Source: Dyella choica
GTDB lineage: Bacteria; Pseudomonadota; Gammaproteobacteria; Xanthomonadales; Rhodanobacteraceae
Assembly: GCF_003977665.1 (NCBI RefSeq)
Contig: NZ_RYYV01000032.1
Coordinates: forward strand, 1 to 32,883
Reading direction: 5' to 3'
DNA length: 32,883 bases
The notes beneath the pieces were generated by a model, which searched no databases, was not told where the DNA came from, and saw only the letters and a list, made by a program, of their open reading frames with translations. Below are positions 15,967 to 25,980 of this stretch, one piece after another (position 1 is the first letter of the stretch; each line of letters begins with the position of its first letter). Both the position numbers and the translations under genes were made by a program.

Positions 15967-16439
15967 CTTGGATCTCCGGCAAGTCGTTGCATCAAGTGAT
16001 GGTGTGTTCGCTTTTTTGCGGTTGCGCGCGCCTGCGTGCTTGGCGTGAAGGAAGCGTGCACGAATGGCATGCCTTAACAGCTCATTCACCTGTATAGACA
16101 CGTGAATCACGCTTCGGTGAAATGTTTGCACATGAACCCGTGGAAGATGTTGACAAGATACTTACGGCTTGTTCATATTAGCCGGAAGCTGCACACGCAA
16201 GTGTCATTGCTCCGCACTATTTTCTCTCGTTGACACTTCCTTCACTGCTTACGCAAAAAAAGTGCAACTTGCAGCTGCAATCATTTGGTGGCGTTGAAGC
16301 TGTAGCTTATAGGGTGCTGTACGAAATGCATGAAGGTCGACGCTTCGGGGGTGTCGATCCTTTGTTTCGCGATCTTACGTTTCCGTTTTTATCGTGACGC
16401 TTGCGTTTGCGTTCTTTTCGCACTTTTGGGGCCAGGGAT
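15967..16439. promoter_or_regulatory. Divergent control region of the NRPS locus
   Basis: An AT-rich gap between the thioesterase and MbtH-like genes. On the plus strand, TTGACA (16150-16155) is followed 18 nt later by CATATT (16174-16179), a reasonable sigma-70 promoter that would leave a leader of about 250 nt before the MbtH start. A 12-bp perfect palindrome TTGCAGCTGCAA occupies 16269-16280, inside that leader, and may be an operator. TCGAC / GTCGA arms occur near 16340-16356. I see no riboswitch class that I recognise. Confidence 0.45.
16269..16280. promoter_or_regulatory. 12-bp palindrome, candidate operator
   Basis: TTGCAGCTGCAA is a perfect palindrome, preceded by a related half (GTGCAAC). 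It lies between the predicted promoter and the MbtH start. Its role as a regulator site is inferred from position and symmetry only. Confidence 0.3.
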
Positions 16440-16658
16440 ATGACCAATCCTTTTGACGATAGCAATGGCACATTCTTCGTGTTGGTAAATCACGAAGAGC
16501 AGTATTCACTGTGGCCTGAATTCGCACAGATTCCCGCCGGATGGACAGTAAAATTCGGGCCGGACAAGCGCCAGGAATGTCTGGATTATGTAGAGCAGAA
16601 CTGGGTCGATATGCGGCCCAGGAGCTTGATTGAGGCGATGGAAGCGGAACGGGCCTGA
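16440..16658 (+). CDS. MbtH-like protein
   Basis: A 72-residue MbtH-family chaperone that binds and activates NRPS adenylation domains in the cytoplasm. The family signature is complete: NPFDD at the N-terminus, [14 protein letters not shown], then CLDYVEQNW and DMRPRSL. The start is set at the ATG of MTNPFDD; an ATG 39 bp upstream would add a non-family leader. It precedes the synthetase genes by 184 bp on the same strand. The serine and threonine adenylation domains here belong to types that commonly need an MbtH partner. Confidence 0.96.
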   Translation: MTNPFDDSNGTFFVLVNHEEQYSLWPEFAQIPAGWTVKFGPDKRQECLDYVEQNWVDMRPRSLIEAMEAERA

Positions 16659-16704
16659 TAGCGCCTTTATTCGCGCCTTTGTTGCTTTGACGGTGCCAAA
16701 TTAT

Positions 16705-16725
16705 CGGGCTTCCTAGCGAGGCCCG
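16705..16725 (+). other. Stem-loop between MbtH-like gene and NRPS
   Basis: CGGGCTTC and GAGGCCCG pair over 8 bp with one wobble and a 5-nt loop. There is no T-run. It could tune expression of the synthetase relative to the MbtH-like gene, or be incidental. Confidence 0.3.
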
Positions 16726-16842
16726 TATCGCAGTGTCATCAATGTCACCTCTGCAAGCCGGGGGATGGATAACTATGGCCTTATTTTGCTCAAAGCTAAT
16801 TGAATTCAGCGGCTCGGTGTTTTCATCGCGGAATGATCGCGT

Positions 16843-18174
16843 ATGCGAGATCTGACCCGCGGACCGGTCGTCCCGCACTTGTTGAACCTGGCAACGGCGA
16901 TGGCGGTAAACATGCTCGCCGGCACGTTCAATTCGCTGTTGAATGTTTTTTGGCTTGGCAAGCTCAACGCCAAGGCGCAAGCGGCGATGGCTCTTGCCAG
17001 CAGCCCCATCACCATCGTGCTCACCTTGATTCCGATCGTTACGGTGGGAACACGTGTTCTGATAGCCCAGGCGGTGGGCGAAAAAGACCAGGGGAAGGCA
17101 TCGCGCATACTCAATGAGGCCTTCGGTGCCGCCCTGCTGATCATGATGGCTGCGGGCGCCTGTGTCTGGCCGGGGCGTGTTGCACTTGCTGGCTTGCTGA
17201 CGCCCGATCACGAGACTGCCTTGCTGATTGTGGTTCTGCTCAATTGGCAGATCCCTTCCATTATCGTGCAGGTCTTGTCTGCAACCGTGGCCGCCGCGCT
17301 GAGCGGCACGGGGAGCATGCGCGCAAACGTGCAGGCCCAGCTTTTTTCCGTGGGACTCAGTATCGTCCTTTCTCCCCTGTTGATTTTCGGCTGGCTGGGT
17401 ATGCCGGTACTCGGTGTGGCCGGCGCCGGCGTCGCGGGTTTTATCGCCTCCGTGGGCGCCTTGCTTGTTTTCGGCTTGTATTTCACCCGTGCGGGAACCT
17501 ATCTGCGAATACAGCCGGGCTATTGGTTTTCGCGGCCCCAGGTGCTGTGGCAAACCTGCAAGATCGGGCTGCCGGCGGGCTTGCAGAATGGCGTGCTCGC
17601 CTTGTACGGATTGTTCATTATTCAGCTGCTGCGCCCCTTCGGTCCGGCGGAGCAGGCGGCGCTGAGCATTGGACAGCGCTTGCTGCAGTTTGCGGTGATG
17701 CCTTTGGTTGCGATGAGTAGCGCCACGGCTGTGATGGCCGGCCAATGTTTCGGCGCAAGGCTCGGTCGGCGCGCAGGAAGGTGCTTGCGCATGTCACTGA
17801 TGATAAGCGCCGCCGTCGCTCCTTTGATCGTGCTTATCGCACAGCTTTTTCCAGCCACGATATGCCGATGGTTCTCCCATGACCCGGCGGTCGTGGCCGC
17901 TTCGATCAGCTACGTGCGCATTGTCTCGTTCAACATCCTCCCGCTCGCCGTGACGCTTTGCTGCTTTGGCGTACTGATGGGCTTCGGCAATACGCGCGCG
18001 AGCTTGATCGCCATAACGATTTCCGCGCTTGCCCTGGTTGCTCCGGCGCTCGGCCTGTCATGGGTGCCCGGCTTTCGTCCGAGCTGGATATGGTGGCTGG
18101 TGGATGTGTCCAGCCTGGTCGAGATGGCGGTTGCTTTGCTGCTTTTGCGCAAGGAATGGCACAAGCACACCTGG
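16843..18174 (+). other. MATE-family transporter domain at the NRPS N-terminus
   Basis: Residues 1-444 begin [20 protein letters not shown] and continue with alternating hydrophobic segments consistent with 12 helices in two MatE repeats, ending at [17 protein letters not shown] proteins are Na+ or H+ driven exporters of about 440-470 residues, so the domain is essentially complete. With 12 helices, both ends would face the cytoplasm, placing the NRPS on the correct side. The next residues, [15 protein letters not shown], are the standard condensation-to-adenylation linker, so the exporter occupies the place of a condensation domain. Confidence 0.9.
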
Positions 18175-21100
18175 ATGGCACAGGCGATGCCTGAGGCGAT
18201 TGCGGAATGGAACCATACCCGCCATGCCTTGCCCTCCTCTACCTTGCTGTTGCACTTCGAGGCGCAGGTGGCAAGAACGCCTGACGCTGTAGCGGTTGAA
18301 TTTGAATCCTCGGTACTGGACTACCACGCATTGAATGCGGCGGCCAATCGCCTGGCACATCATCTAATTTCCGTCGGAGCCGGTCCTGACAAGATCGTTG
18401 CCGTTGCTCTGCCGCGCTCCATGGACCTGGTCGTGGCCTTGCTGGCCGTGCTCAAAGCCGGGGCGGCGTATTTGCCGCTGGATACGTCCTATCCCTCCGA
18501 GCGCTTGCGTCACATGGTGGATGACGCAAGACCCATCCGGGTGCTGTCCCATCGCGGCAAAGTGGCGCTGCTTCCTACGGGCGACCATGCGTTGTGCCTG
18601 GATGATCCCGATGTCATCGCGGCACTCGCGGCGCAATCGGACCGTAATCCCGAAGATACCGATCGCCACCACCGGCTGCGCCCCAATCATCCGGCGTATG
18701 TGATCTACACGTCGGGCTCGACTGGCCGCCCTAAGGGCGCCGTCAATACGCACGAAGCCATCGTCAATCGCCTGAAATGGATGCAGGCCGAATATGGCCT
18801 GGGTCCGGATGACTGCGTGTTGCAGAAAACACCCATCAGCTTCGATGTCTCGGTATGGGAATTCTTCTGGCCGCTGCTGGAAGGCGCGCGCCTTGTCCTG
18901 GCTCGCCCCGATGGGCACAAGGATCCTGCGTACCTGGCCTCGCTTATCCGCGAGCGCGGTGTCACGACGTTGCACTTTGTGCCTTCGATGCTGCAGGCGT
19001 TTGTGCGCGAAGCAACCATCGTGCAATGCAAGGGTTTGCGGCGCGTGATATGCAGTGGCGAAGCGCTATCCAAGGCGTTGCAGCTGCAATTTCAGCAGTT
19101 GCTGGATGCGCCGTTGCACAACCTCTATGGTCCTACTGAAGCGGCGGTCGATGTCACGGCCTGGGCTTGTGACGAGCATGACCAAGCTTCTTCCGTGCCG
19201 ATCGGGCGACCGATCTGGAATACGCAGATCCATATCCTCGATGACAACCTGCGTCCGGTATCCGTTGGCGAGCAAGGGGAGTTGTATATCGCGGGCCTCG
19301 GTCTTGCGCGTGGCTACCTGAATCGCCCGGCCCTTACGGCTGAGCGCTTTGTCGCCAATCCCTTCGGGGCATCCGGCTCGCGCCTGTATCGCAGCGGCGA
19401 TCTGGCTCGGTGGCGCGAAGATGGACAGATCGAATACCTCGGCCGTATCGATGACCAGGTGAAGATTCGCGGCTTGCGCATCGAGCTGGGCGAAATCGAG
19501 GCGTGCCTGGTTGACGACCCGGCCGTCGACCAGGCCGCGGTGGTCGTGCGGGAGGACCAGCCCGAACATAAGCAGCTCATCGCCTACGTGGTGCCCCGAG
19601 CTGCAGACGTAGTAACGACTGATCAGCAAGCCGTTAACGATCGCGTGCAGCAATGGCAGCAGCTGTATGACAGGATGTATCGCGATCACCTCGATGACAG
19701 CGAGTTGTCCGCTTTCGCTGGCTGGGTTTCAAGCTACGACAACCAGCCGATTCCATCGGACCAGATGCGTGCATGGCGCGACAGCATCGCCGGCCGTGTC
19801 CTGTCGCTGGCACCGCAGCGCGTGCTGGAAATAGGGGTCGGATCCGGGCTGATCCTGCATGCTGTCGCTCCCCATTGCGAGGCCTATTGGGGGCTGGATG
19901 TGTCCGCGGCGGCCATCAATAGTCTGGGCAAACGTCTAGAGCGGGATACCGGCCTGCGCGATCGCGTCATCTTGCGCAGGCAGTCCGCCGATGATTTCCA
20001 GGGGCTGCCAGCGCGCTACTTCGATACCGTCGTGATCAATTCGGTCGTCCAGTATTTTCCCGATGCGGCGTACCTGCAGAGGGTGCTCCGGCAATCACTG
20101 GAACTTCTCAAGCCCGGTGGCCACCTGGTTGTCGGCGATGTACGAAATCGACTGACGCAGCGCTGTCTGGCAGCGGCTGTTACGCTTCATCAGGCAGGTG
20201 CTTCGGATGCTGGAGCGCAGCTGCTTCGATCGTTATCGCAGCGCATGCTGGCGGAACGCGAACTTCTGATCGACCCCGCTTACTTTGTTGCCCTGAAGCA
20301 GGAATGGGCCGATGTGGCCGGCGTTGATGTGCGGCTCAAGGACGGGCTAGACCACAACGAGCTGACCCGGCATCGCTACGACGTGGTGCTGCACAAAGCA
20401 CCCGTTCGCGCGCATTCGCTGCAGTCTGCCGTGACTGTTCGGTGGGGGAAAGATTTGTCTGCGCCGGATGAGATTGCCGGTCTCATCGCCGGGCAAAGGC
20501 CTCCTGCCCTGCGCATACAGGCCATTCCCAACCTGCGCTTGAGCAGCGAGATGGCCGCTCTCATCGCGCTTGAGGGGGGCGAGGCGCATACGGCGCTGAA
20601 TAACTTGCGCGCGGCTGCCGACAATGCCGTCGATCCGCACCGGTTGAGCGAACACGCGCAAACCTTGGGCTATCGTTGCCTCTCGACATGGTCGGCCGAT
20701 CCGGCGTGTTTCGATGCCGTACTGGTCGATAACGCGCAGGCGTGGGACGGCACAGTCACGGACCTTTACCTCGCGGGAACGCCGGTATCTGCGCCGGCAT
20801 CCATCTACGTTAGTACGCCGATGGAAGCTGGGAGCCAGCATTTGCTGATCACCAGCCTGCGCGAAAAGCTGGCGCGTAGCCTGCCCGATTACATGGTGCC
20901 GGCGGCCATCGTGTGCCTGGATGAGCTGCCGGTCACCCCGAATGGCAAGCTTGATCGCAAGCGCCTGCCAGCGCCCAGCTTCGGCGGCGGCGGTCGGGCA
21001 CCCGCTACACCGCAGGAAATGCTTCTGGCCAGGCTTTTCGCCGAAACGCTGGGGCTGGAACTTGTCAGTGCCGACGACAACTTCCTCGCGCTGGGCGGCG

Positions 21101-24100
21101 ACAGTATCACGGCTATCGAGCTTGCAAGCCGCGCGAAGCAGGAAGGTTTGCCGCTTACCGTGCAACAGGTATTTCAGTATGGCAACGTGGCCGAACTGGC
21201 GGTTGCCGCGGCTTCAGCGCCGCGTGCCGCAAGCGCTTCCACCCAACCACTGATTGAGCTGAGCGCCAGACAGCAAGCCGCACTGGACCTCGAACCCCAT
21301 GCCGTGGCCGAAGCCCTGCCCTTGTCTCCTTTGCAAAAGGGCCTGCTGTTCCACGCGCTGTTCGATACACAGGCCGATGATCCCTACCTTGTGCAGATGT
21401 TGGCGGGACTGGGCGGCGCACTGGATGAATCATTGCTGCGGCGTTGCGCACATACGTTGCTGGAGCGCCACGCCGCGCTGCGTGCGGGCTTCGTCTACCA
21501 GGATGTAGAAGATCCCCTGCAGGTTATTCCGCGGGACATCACGCTGCCCTGGCGATTCGTCGATTTGTCCGACGATCCGGAAACAGGCTCTGAAGAGCGG
21601 CTCGAACATTTCCTTGAGCTCGATCGCTTGGAGCGTTTTCATCCCGCCCAACCGCCGCTGCTCCGTTTTCAATTGATACGGCTGGAGCCGGCCCGTCACT
21701 GCCTGCTGTTTACGGCGCACCATATTCTTTTCGACGGCTGGTCCGCTCAGATCCTGTTGCGTGAACTGCTGGAGCTCTATCGCGCGGGCGGCGCTGCCGG
21801 TGCGTTGCCTGCTGCACCCTCTTATCGGGACTATCTTCATTTCATCCAGCACCGAGATCTGTCAGCGGCCCGGCAAGCCTGGCAACGCGAGCTGGCGGGA
21901 TTGGAAGCACCGACACACCTGGCCAGAACGAAACCGGGACATCCCATTGGGAGCGCATGCGACACCGTCGTCCGCAGCCTGGATGAAGTTGCATTGCAAC
22001 GCATTACGGCCTTCGCGCGCAGCCATGCATTGACGCTCAATACACTGATGCAGGCGGCATGGGCGTTGGTGCTGCACAAATGGAGCGGACGCAACGATGT
22101 CGTATTCGGCATCGCCGTATCCGGGCGGCCGGCAGATGTCGAAGGCGTAGAACGCATGGTGGGCTTGCTGATCCATACGCTGCCGCTGCGCCTTCGGCTG
22201 GATCCTGGACAGCGTGTCGTCGATGTATTGAAGGCGCTGCAGGCACGCCAGGCCGAGCTGATCGAGCACCAGTACCTCGGTCTGGCAGAGATCCAGGCGC
22301 TCAGCAACCTGGGGCCGCTCTTCGACAGCCTGATCAATGTGGAGAACTACCCGGCCCATGGGAAAAACGATCCTGCCGGTGTCGCCGAGCCGATTCTTCT
22401 CGATAGCGGCTTCCATAAAGGCGGTGCGACCCACTATCCGTTAAGCATCGCCTGCTCGCTTGCGCGCGGTATGCGCGTGACTTTCAGTTTCCGGCCCGAG
22501 TGTTTCGATCGTTTCGAGGTCGAACGGATGGCCGGATGCCTAATGCTTGCACTCGAGGCATTCACCGATGGCGATCGCCGCCTGGGGGAACTGGACCTGC
22601 TTGATCAGGCTGAGCGAGGCAAGGTGATTGCGCCCTGGCGCACTGACGTGCCAAGTAGGGACACGTTACCCACCGTTGCCGAGTTGTTTGAACAGCAAGC
22701 CGCTCAGACGCCTAGCGTCGTGGCCTTGGCCTGCAATGACCGCCGTTTCACCTATGCCGAACTGAATGCTCGCGCCAACCAGCTTGCGCACTGGCTGATC
22801 GGTGAGGGCGTAGGACCGGGGCAGTTGGTGGGTGTCGCCCTACCCCGATCGCCGGAGCTGGTGATCAGCCTGCTTGGCATTTTCAAGGCCGGTGCCACCT
22901 TTTTGCCGCTGGATCCGGAATACCCGGCCGAGCGCATCCACTTTGTGCTGGAGGACGCCAATCCTTCGCGCGTGCTCAGTTTGCGCAGTGTCAGCGCGAA
23001 GCTGCTGTCTGATCATCGCGTGCAATGCCTGGATGAAGCGATCGTGCAGGCGGGGCTGGCACGCAGTTCGAAAGGCAACCCCACCAACGTGCACCGCCAC
23101 CGCGCGTTGCGCGGGGCGCATTCGGCCTACGTTATCTATACCTCCGGCTCCACCGGGCGCCCCAAGGGCGTTGTCGTGGAGCAGCAGAGTCTGGCAGCCA
23201 AACTCCTGGCCGTGCAGCCGGTCCTGGGCGATCGCGAGGCGATGTGCTTTCCCAATCTGTCATCGCACGCTTTCGATATTTCACTGCTGGAAATGCTCCT
23301 GCCGCTGATCTGCGGCGGTGCGGTGCGACTGGTGGATACGCCGCAAAGCAGCGGCATGCACGCGCTGATCGAGCAAACCCGCGATGCAACCACCCTGCAT
23401 GCAGTGCCGAGCCTCATGCGCGCATGGCTGGATGCGGTGCAATCACAAGGAGGCAAGACGCTGTATCCGCTGCTTCGCTGTCTGCTGACCGGCGGAGACG
23501 CGGTTCCGCAAAGCCTGCTTGACGCTTTGAGACACGGTTTTCCGGGTGCGCGGGTGATCGAGCTATACGGCCCCACCGAAGCCGCCATCATTTGCGCGCA
23601 TCACGTGGCCGACGAAGCATCCGCTCACGCACCACCGCATTGCATCGGGCGGCCCTTCGCCCAGGTGTCATTGTATGTGCTCGATGCGTGGCTTTCGCCG
23701 CAGCCGCAGGGGGTGGTGGGCGAGCTATACATCGCGGGTGATTCGCTTGCACGGGGTTATCTGAAGCGACCCGCACTCAGCGCCGAGCGTTTCGTGGCCA
23801 ATCCCTTTGGACCTGCCGGCAGCCGCATGTACCGCAGCGGCGACCTGGTGCGCCGCTTGCCGGACGGCAATCTGGAGTTCGTCGGGCGCGCCGACAACCA
23901 GATCAAGATTCGCGGCTTCCGTATTGAACTCGGTGAAATTGAAGCCTGCCTTTTACGCCAGCCGGCGGTGGGCCAGGCAGCCGTGGTCGCGCGCACCATG
24001 CCAGGTGGCCAGAAGCAGCTTTTCGCGTACGTGACGGCTGCGGCAGGCCACGTACTGGATGCGCAGGTGCTGCGCCGCAGTCTGTCCGAGCAACTGCCCG

Positions 24101-25977
24101 ACTACATGTTGCCTGCGTCGATCACGGCCATCGACAGCATGCCCTTGAACGTCAACGGCAAGGTTGACCGGCAGGCGTTGCCGGAACCTGCATTCGAAGG
24201 CGGCCATGGCCGCGCGCCGGGCAGCGTCAATGAAAAAATCCTCGCGGGGCTTTACGCACAGATACTGGGCATGGACGAAGTGGGCGCCGACACCAGCTTT
24301 TTCGACCTTGGTGGAGACAGCATCGGTGTACTGCAACTGGTCAACCACGCGCATAAGGCCGGCTTGGTATTTACACCGAGGGAGGTGTTCGAGCATCCAC
24401 GCGTGGCCGCGTTGGCCAGGGTGGCGCGCACTGCCTCGTCCGCGCCGATAATCGAGGAGGTTGCGCACGGCGAAGTGCCGCTCACACCGGTGTTGCATGC
24501 CATGTTCCAGCAGCTATCCGGGCAAGACCTGCCCGCGGCCTTCTGCCAGCAACAACTTCTGCGCGTACCGCCACACTGCGGACCTGATGCATTGATCGAT
24601 GCGCTGCAGGCGATGCTGGACCGTCACGCCGTGTTGCGCATGCGCGCATATCGCGACCGGCAGACGCAAGCGTGGCGCCTGGAAGTGCCACCTGTAGGCA
24701 GCTTGCGCGCCATGGCGTGCTTCAGCTGCTGCGACATTGCGGGCCTGGATGCGCCTTCTGTTCGTGCCGTGATCGATACGCAGCGGGAGCTTGCGGCGAA
24801 ACGCCTGGCGCCGACTCAAGGAATGATGCTCCAGGCCGTGTGGTTTGACGCCGGCCATGCGCCAGGCCGCCTGCTCTTGCTTGTGCATCATCTGGCGGTC
24901 GACGGCGTGTCCTGGCGCATTCTCGTTCCGGACCTGGTGCAGGCGTGGAAGAGCGCTCGTGGGAGCAGCAGCGTCCCGCCCGACGCAGGCGGCAGCTCAT
25001 TCCGGCACTGGGCCAAACGCTTGCGTGAGCATGCGCTCGAAGGTGCGCACGCTGACGAAATGCCGCAGTGGCTGCATATCGTCCGACAGGCGGATGGGTT
25101 ACTGGGTTCGCGCAGGCTTGCTTCGCACGATACGGTTGCAACGCGCGGCCATTTTGAACTGGTGTTGCCGGCCGCGACTGCCGAACCTTTGCTGACCCGC
25201 GTGCCTTCGCTGTTTCATGCAAGCGTCAATGACGCCTTGCTGACTGGTTTCGTCATCGCCATGGCCGTTTGGCGGCGCGGCCGCGGCGACGATACGGGGC
25301 CGGGCTTGCGGCTGGACCTGGAGGGCCATGGCCGTGAAACGCTTTGGGATCACCTCGATCTCAGCCGCACCGTGGGCTGGTTTACCAGCCAGTATCCGGT
25401 GTGGCTGGACCCGGGCGATATCGACGCGGATCAGGCGCTGAACGGTTCGACCGATCTGGGCATCGCCTTCAAGCGCGTCAAGGAGCAATTGCACTCAGTG
25501 CCAGCGCACGGCATCGGATTCGGTTTGTTGCGCTATCTCAACCCCGTCACGGCGGCGCAACTGGAGGGAGCCTGCAGCCAAGTTGGCTTCAACTATCTGG
25601 GCCGGTTCGCGGCGCGCACCGACGAGGATTGGTCACTCGCGCCGGAACATTCAGGCCTGGCCGGGCCGCTCGATCAAGGCCTGCGAATGCAACACGTGAT
25701 CGAACTCGATGTGATGGTGCATGACCACACTGAAGGGTCCGAACTGGTTGCCACATGGTCCTGGGCGAGCGGGATCCTCCGCGAGCAAGACATACGGCAG
25801 CTCGCCACTCTCTGGTTCGCCGCGCTGCGCGCCCTGGTTGCGCTTGCCGACGATCCGGATGCAGGCGGTTTCACGCCCTCGGATATCGGCTTGCTGGCCC
25901 TGGATCAAAGCCAGATCGAGAGTCTGGAAGCCGAGTTCGACCTGAGTTTTTCGCCACCGAACAGCGATGCGAGCTGA
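16843..25977 (+). CDS. MATE exporter-NRPS fusion: MATE-A(nMT)-PCP-C-A-PCP-E
   Basis: A 3044-residue protein with an uninterrupted frame. Order by residue: MATE transporter 1-444; linker 445-469; A1 with inserted N-methyltransferase 470-1375; PCP1 (LGGDSI, Ser1421); C1 1490-1930 (HHILFDG, His1627); A2 1945-2445 ([11 protein letters not shown] 2099-2109); PCP2 (Ser2493); E1 2540-3030 (HHLAVDG, His2683; EGHGRE 2827-2832; NYLG 2917). It should load Ser, N-methylate it, condense it with residue 2 and epimerise that residue. An in-frame TGA nine bases upstream of the ATG rules out a longer N-terminus, so no starter condensation domain is missing in this frame. GGAA nine nt before the ATG is a weak ribosome-binding site. 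The next synthetase starts three bases after the stop. Confidence 0.95.
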   Translation: MRDLTRGPVVPHLLNLATAMAVNMLAGTFNSLLNVFWLGKLNAKAQAAMALASSPITIVLTLIPIVTVGTRVLIAQAVGEKDQGKASRILNEAFGAALLIMMAAGACVWPGRVALAGLLTPDHETALLIVVLLNWQIPSIIVQVLSATVAAALSGTGSMRANVQAQLFSVGLSIVLSPLLIFGWLGMPVLGVAGAGVAGFIASVGALLVFGLYFTRAGTYLRIQPGYWFSRPQVLWQTCKIGLPAGLQNGVLALYGLFIIQLLRPFGPAEQAALSIGQRLLQFAVMPLVAMSSATAVMAGQCFGARLGRRAGRCLRMSLMISAAVAPLIVLIAQLFPATICRWFSHDPAVVAASISYVRIVSFNILPLAVTLCCFGVLMGFGNTRASLIAITISALALVAPALGLSWVPGFRPSWIWWLVDVSSLVEMAVALLLLRKEWHKHTWMAQAMPEAIAEWNHTRHALPSSTLLLHFEAQVARTPDAVAVEFESSVLDYHALNAAANRLAHHLISVGAGPDKIVAVALPRSMDLVVALLAVLKAGAAYLPLDTSYPSERLRHMVDDARPIRVLSHRGKVALLPTGDHALCLDDPDVIAALAAQSDRNPEDTDRHHRLRPNHPAYVIYTSGSTGRPKGAVNTHEAIVNRLKWMQAEYGLGPDDCVLQKTPISFDVSVWEFFWPLLEGARLVLARPDGHKDPAYLASLIRERGVTTLHFVPSMLQAFVREATIVQCKGLRRVICSGEALSKALQLQFQQLLDAPLHNLYGPTEAAVDVTAWACDEHDQASSVPIGRPIWNTQIHILDDNLRPVSVGEQGELYIAGLGLARGYLNRPALTAERFVANPFGASGSRLYRSGDLARWREDGQIEYLGRIDDQVKIRGLRIELGEIEACLVDDPAVDQAAVVVREDQPEHKQLIAYVVPRAADVVTTDQQAVNDRVQQWQQLYDRMYRDHLDDSELSAFAGWVSSYDNQPIPSDQMRAWRDSIAGRVLSLAPQRVLEIGVGSGLILHAVAPHCEAYWGLDVSAAAINSLGKRLERDTGLRDRVILRRQSADDFQGLPARYFDTVVINSVVQYFPDAAYLQRVLRQSLELLKPGGHLVVGDVRNRLTQRCLAAAVTLHQAGASDAGAQLLRSLSQRMLAERELLIDPAYFVALKQEWADVAGVDVRLKDGLDHNELTRHRYDVVLHKAPVRAHSLQSAVTVRWGKDLSAPDEIAGLIAGQRPPALRIQAIPNLRLSSEMAALIALEGGEAHTALNNLRAAADNAVDPHRLSEHAQTLGYRCLSTWSADPACFDAVLVDNAQAWDGTVTDLYLAGTPVSAPASIYVSTPMEAGSQHLLITSLREKLARSLPDYMVPAAIVCLDELPVTPNGKLDRKRLPAPSFGGGGRAPATPQEMLLARLFAETLGLELVSADDNFLALGGDSITAIELASRAKQEGLPLTVQQVFQYGNVAELAVAAASAPRAASASTQPLIELSARQQAALDLEPHAVAEALPLSPLQKGLLFHALFDTQADDPYLVQMLAGLGGALDESLLRRCAHTLLERHAALRAGFVYQDVEDPLQVIPRDITLPWRFVDLSDDPETGSEERLEHFLELDRLERFHPAQPPLLRFQLIRLEPARHCLLFTAHHILFDGWSAQILLRELLELYRAGGAAGALPAAPSYRDYLHFIQHRDLSAARQAWQRELAGLEAPTHLARTKPGHPIGSACDTVVRSLDEVALQRITAFARSHALTLNTLMQAAWALVLHKWSGRNDVVFGIAVSGRPADVEGVERMVGLLIHTLPLRLRLDPGQRVVDVLKALQARQAELIEHQYLGLAEIQALSNLGPLFDSLINVENYPAHGKNDPAGVAEPILLDSGFHKGGATHYPLSIACSLARGMRVTFSFRPECFDRFEVERMAGCLMLALEAFTDGDRRLGELDLLDQAERGKVIAPWRTDVPSRDTLPTVAELFEQQAAQTPSVVALACNDRRFTYAELNARANQLAHWLIGEGVGPGQLVGVALPRSPELVISLLGIFKAGATFLPLDPEYPAERIHFVLEDANPSRVLSLRSVSAKLLSDHRVQCLDEAIVQAGLARSSKGNPTNVHRHRALRGAHSAYVIYTSGSTGRPKGVVVEQQSLAAKLLAVQPVLGDREAMCFPNLSSHAFDISLLEMLLPLICGGAVRLVDTPQSSGMHALIEQTRDATTLHAVPSLMRAWLDAVQSQGGKTLYPLLRCLLTGGDAVPQSLLDALRHGFPGARVIELYGPTEAAIICAHHVADEASAHAPPHCIGRPFAQVSLYVLDAWLSPQPQGVVGELYIAGDSLARGYLKRPALSAERFVANPFGPAGSRMYRSGDLVRRLPDGNLEFVGRADNQIKIRGFRIELGEIEACLLRQPAVGQAAVVARTMPGGQKQLFAYVTAAAGHVLDAQVLRRSLSEQLPDYMLPASITAIDSMPLNVNGKVDRQALPEPAFEGGHGRAPGSVNEKILAGLYAQILGMDEVGADTSFFDLGGDSIGVLQLVNHAHKAGLVFTPREVFEHPRVAALARVARTASSAPIIEEVAHGEVPLTPVLHAMFQQLSGQDLPAAFCQQQLLRVPPHCGPDALIDALQAMLDRHAVLRMRAYRDRQTQAWRLEVPPVGSLRAMACFSCCDIAGLDAPSVRAVIDTQRELAAKRLAPTQGMMLQAVWFDAGHAPGRLLLLVHHLAVDGVSWRILVPDLVQAWKSARGSSSVPPDAGGSSFRHWAKRLREHALEGAHADEMPQWLHIVRQADGLLGSRRLASHDTVATRGHFELVLPAATAEPLLTRVPSLFHASVNDALLTGFVIAMAVWRRGRGDDTGPGLRLDLEGHGRETLWDHLDLSRTVGWFTSQYPVWLDPGDIDADQALNGSTDLGIAFKRVKEQLHSVPAHGIGFGLLRYLNPVTAAQLEGACSQVGFNYLGRFAARTDEDWSLAPEHSGLAGPLDQGLRMQHVIELDVMVHDHTEGSELVATWSWASGILREQDIRQLATLWFAALRALVALADDPDAGGFTPSDIGLLALDQSQIESLEAEFDLSFSPPNSDAS
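18211..21297 (+). other. NRPS module 1: A (Ser) with N-methyltransferase, PCP
   Basis: Core motifs are [11 protein letters not shown] at residues 622-632, NLYGPTE at 760-766, the A8 block at 867-886 and NGKLDR at 1367-1372. Code residues aligned by hand to GrsA give DVWHISLVDK, the serine type (compare DVWHFSLVDK of EntF). Between A8 and A10 about 435 residues (nt 19555-20862) form an N-methyltransferase with the SAM site VLEIGVGSG at 994-1002. PCP1 Ser1421 carries the phosphopantetheine. No condensation domain precedes it. Confidence 0.88.
21298..25974 (+). other. NRPS module 2: C-A-PCP-E
   Basis: The C domain has an intact HHILFDG. The A domain code reads DILHLGLIIK. This differs at two positions from a glycine code (DILQLGLIWK) and at three from a hydroxyphenylglycine code (DIFHLGLLCK), so I do not assign a substrate. 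The following E domain has an intact HHLAVDG and EGHGRE, so residue 2 should be released as D unless it is glycine. Confidence 0.85.
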
Positions 25978-25980
25978 ACC

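Noticed and set aside
16230-16252. Second TTGACA as a promoter -35 box
   Set aside because: At 17-18 nt spacing the next hexamer is GCAAAA or similar, with no resemblance to a -10 box.
16375-17745. 456-codon open frame on the minus strand over the MbtH-like gene and MATE region
   Set aside because: The translation is low-complexity (His, Gln, Arg, Gly rich), while the plus strand encodes a clear MbtH-like protein and a MATE transporter.
18175-18260. MATE and NRPS as two genes joined by a sequencing error
   Set aside because: There is no stop, no start with a ribosome-binding site and no frame change around the junction, and the linker is in the correct frame for A1. It remains the main alternative to test, so it is listed as the refuting case.
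22832-22852. Match to the repeat core (CGCCCTACCCCGAT) inside the NRPS
   Set aside because: Here it encodes the conserved adenylation segment VALPRS, and the second block of the repeat is missing. It is coincidence with codon choice.
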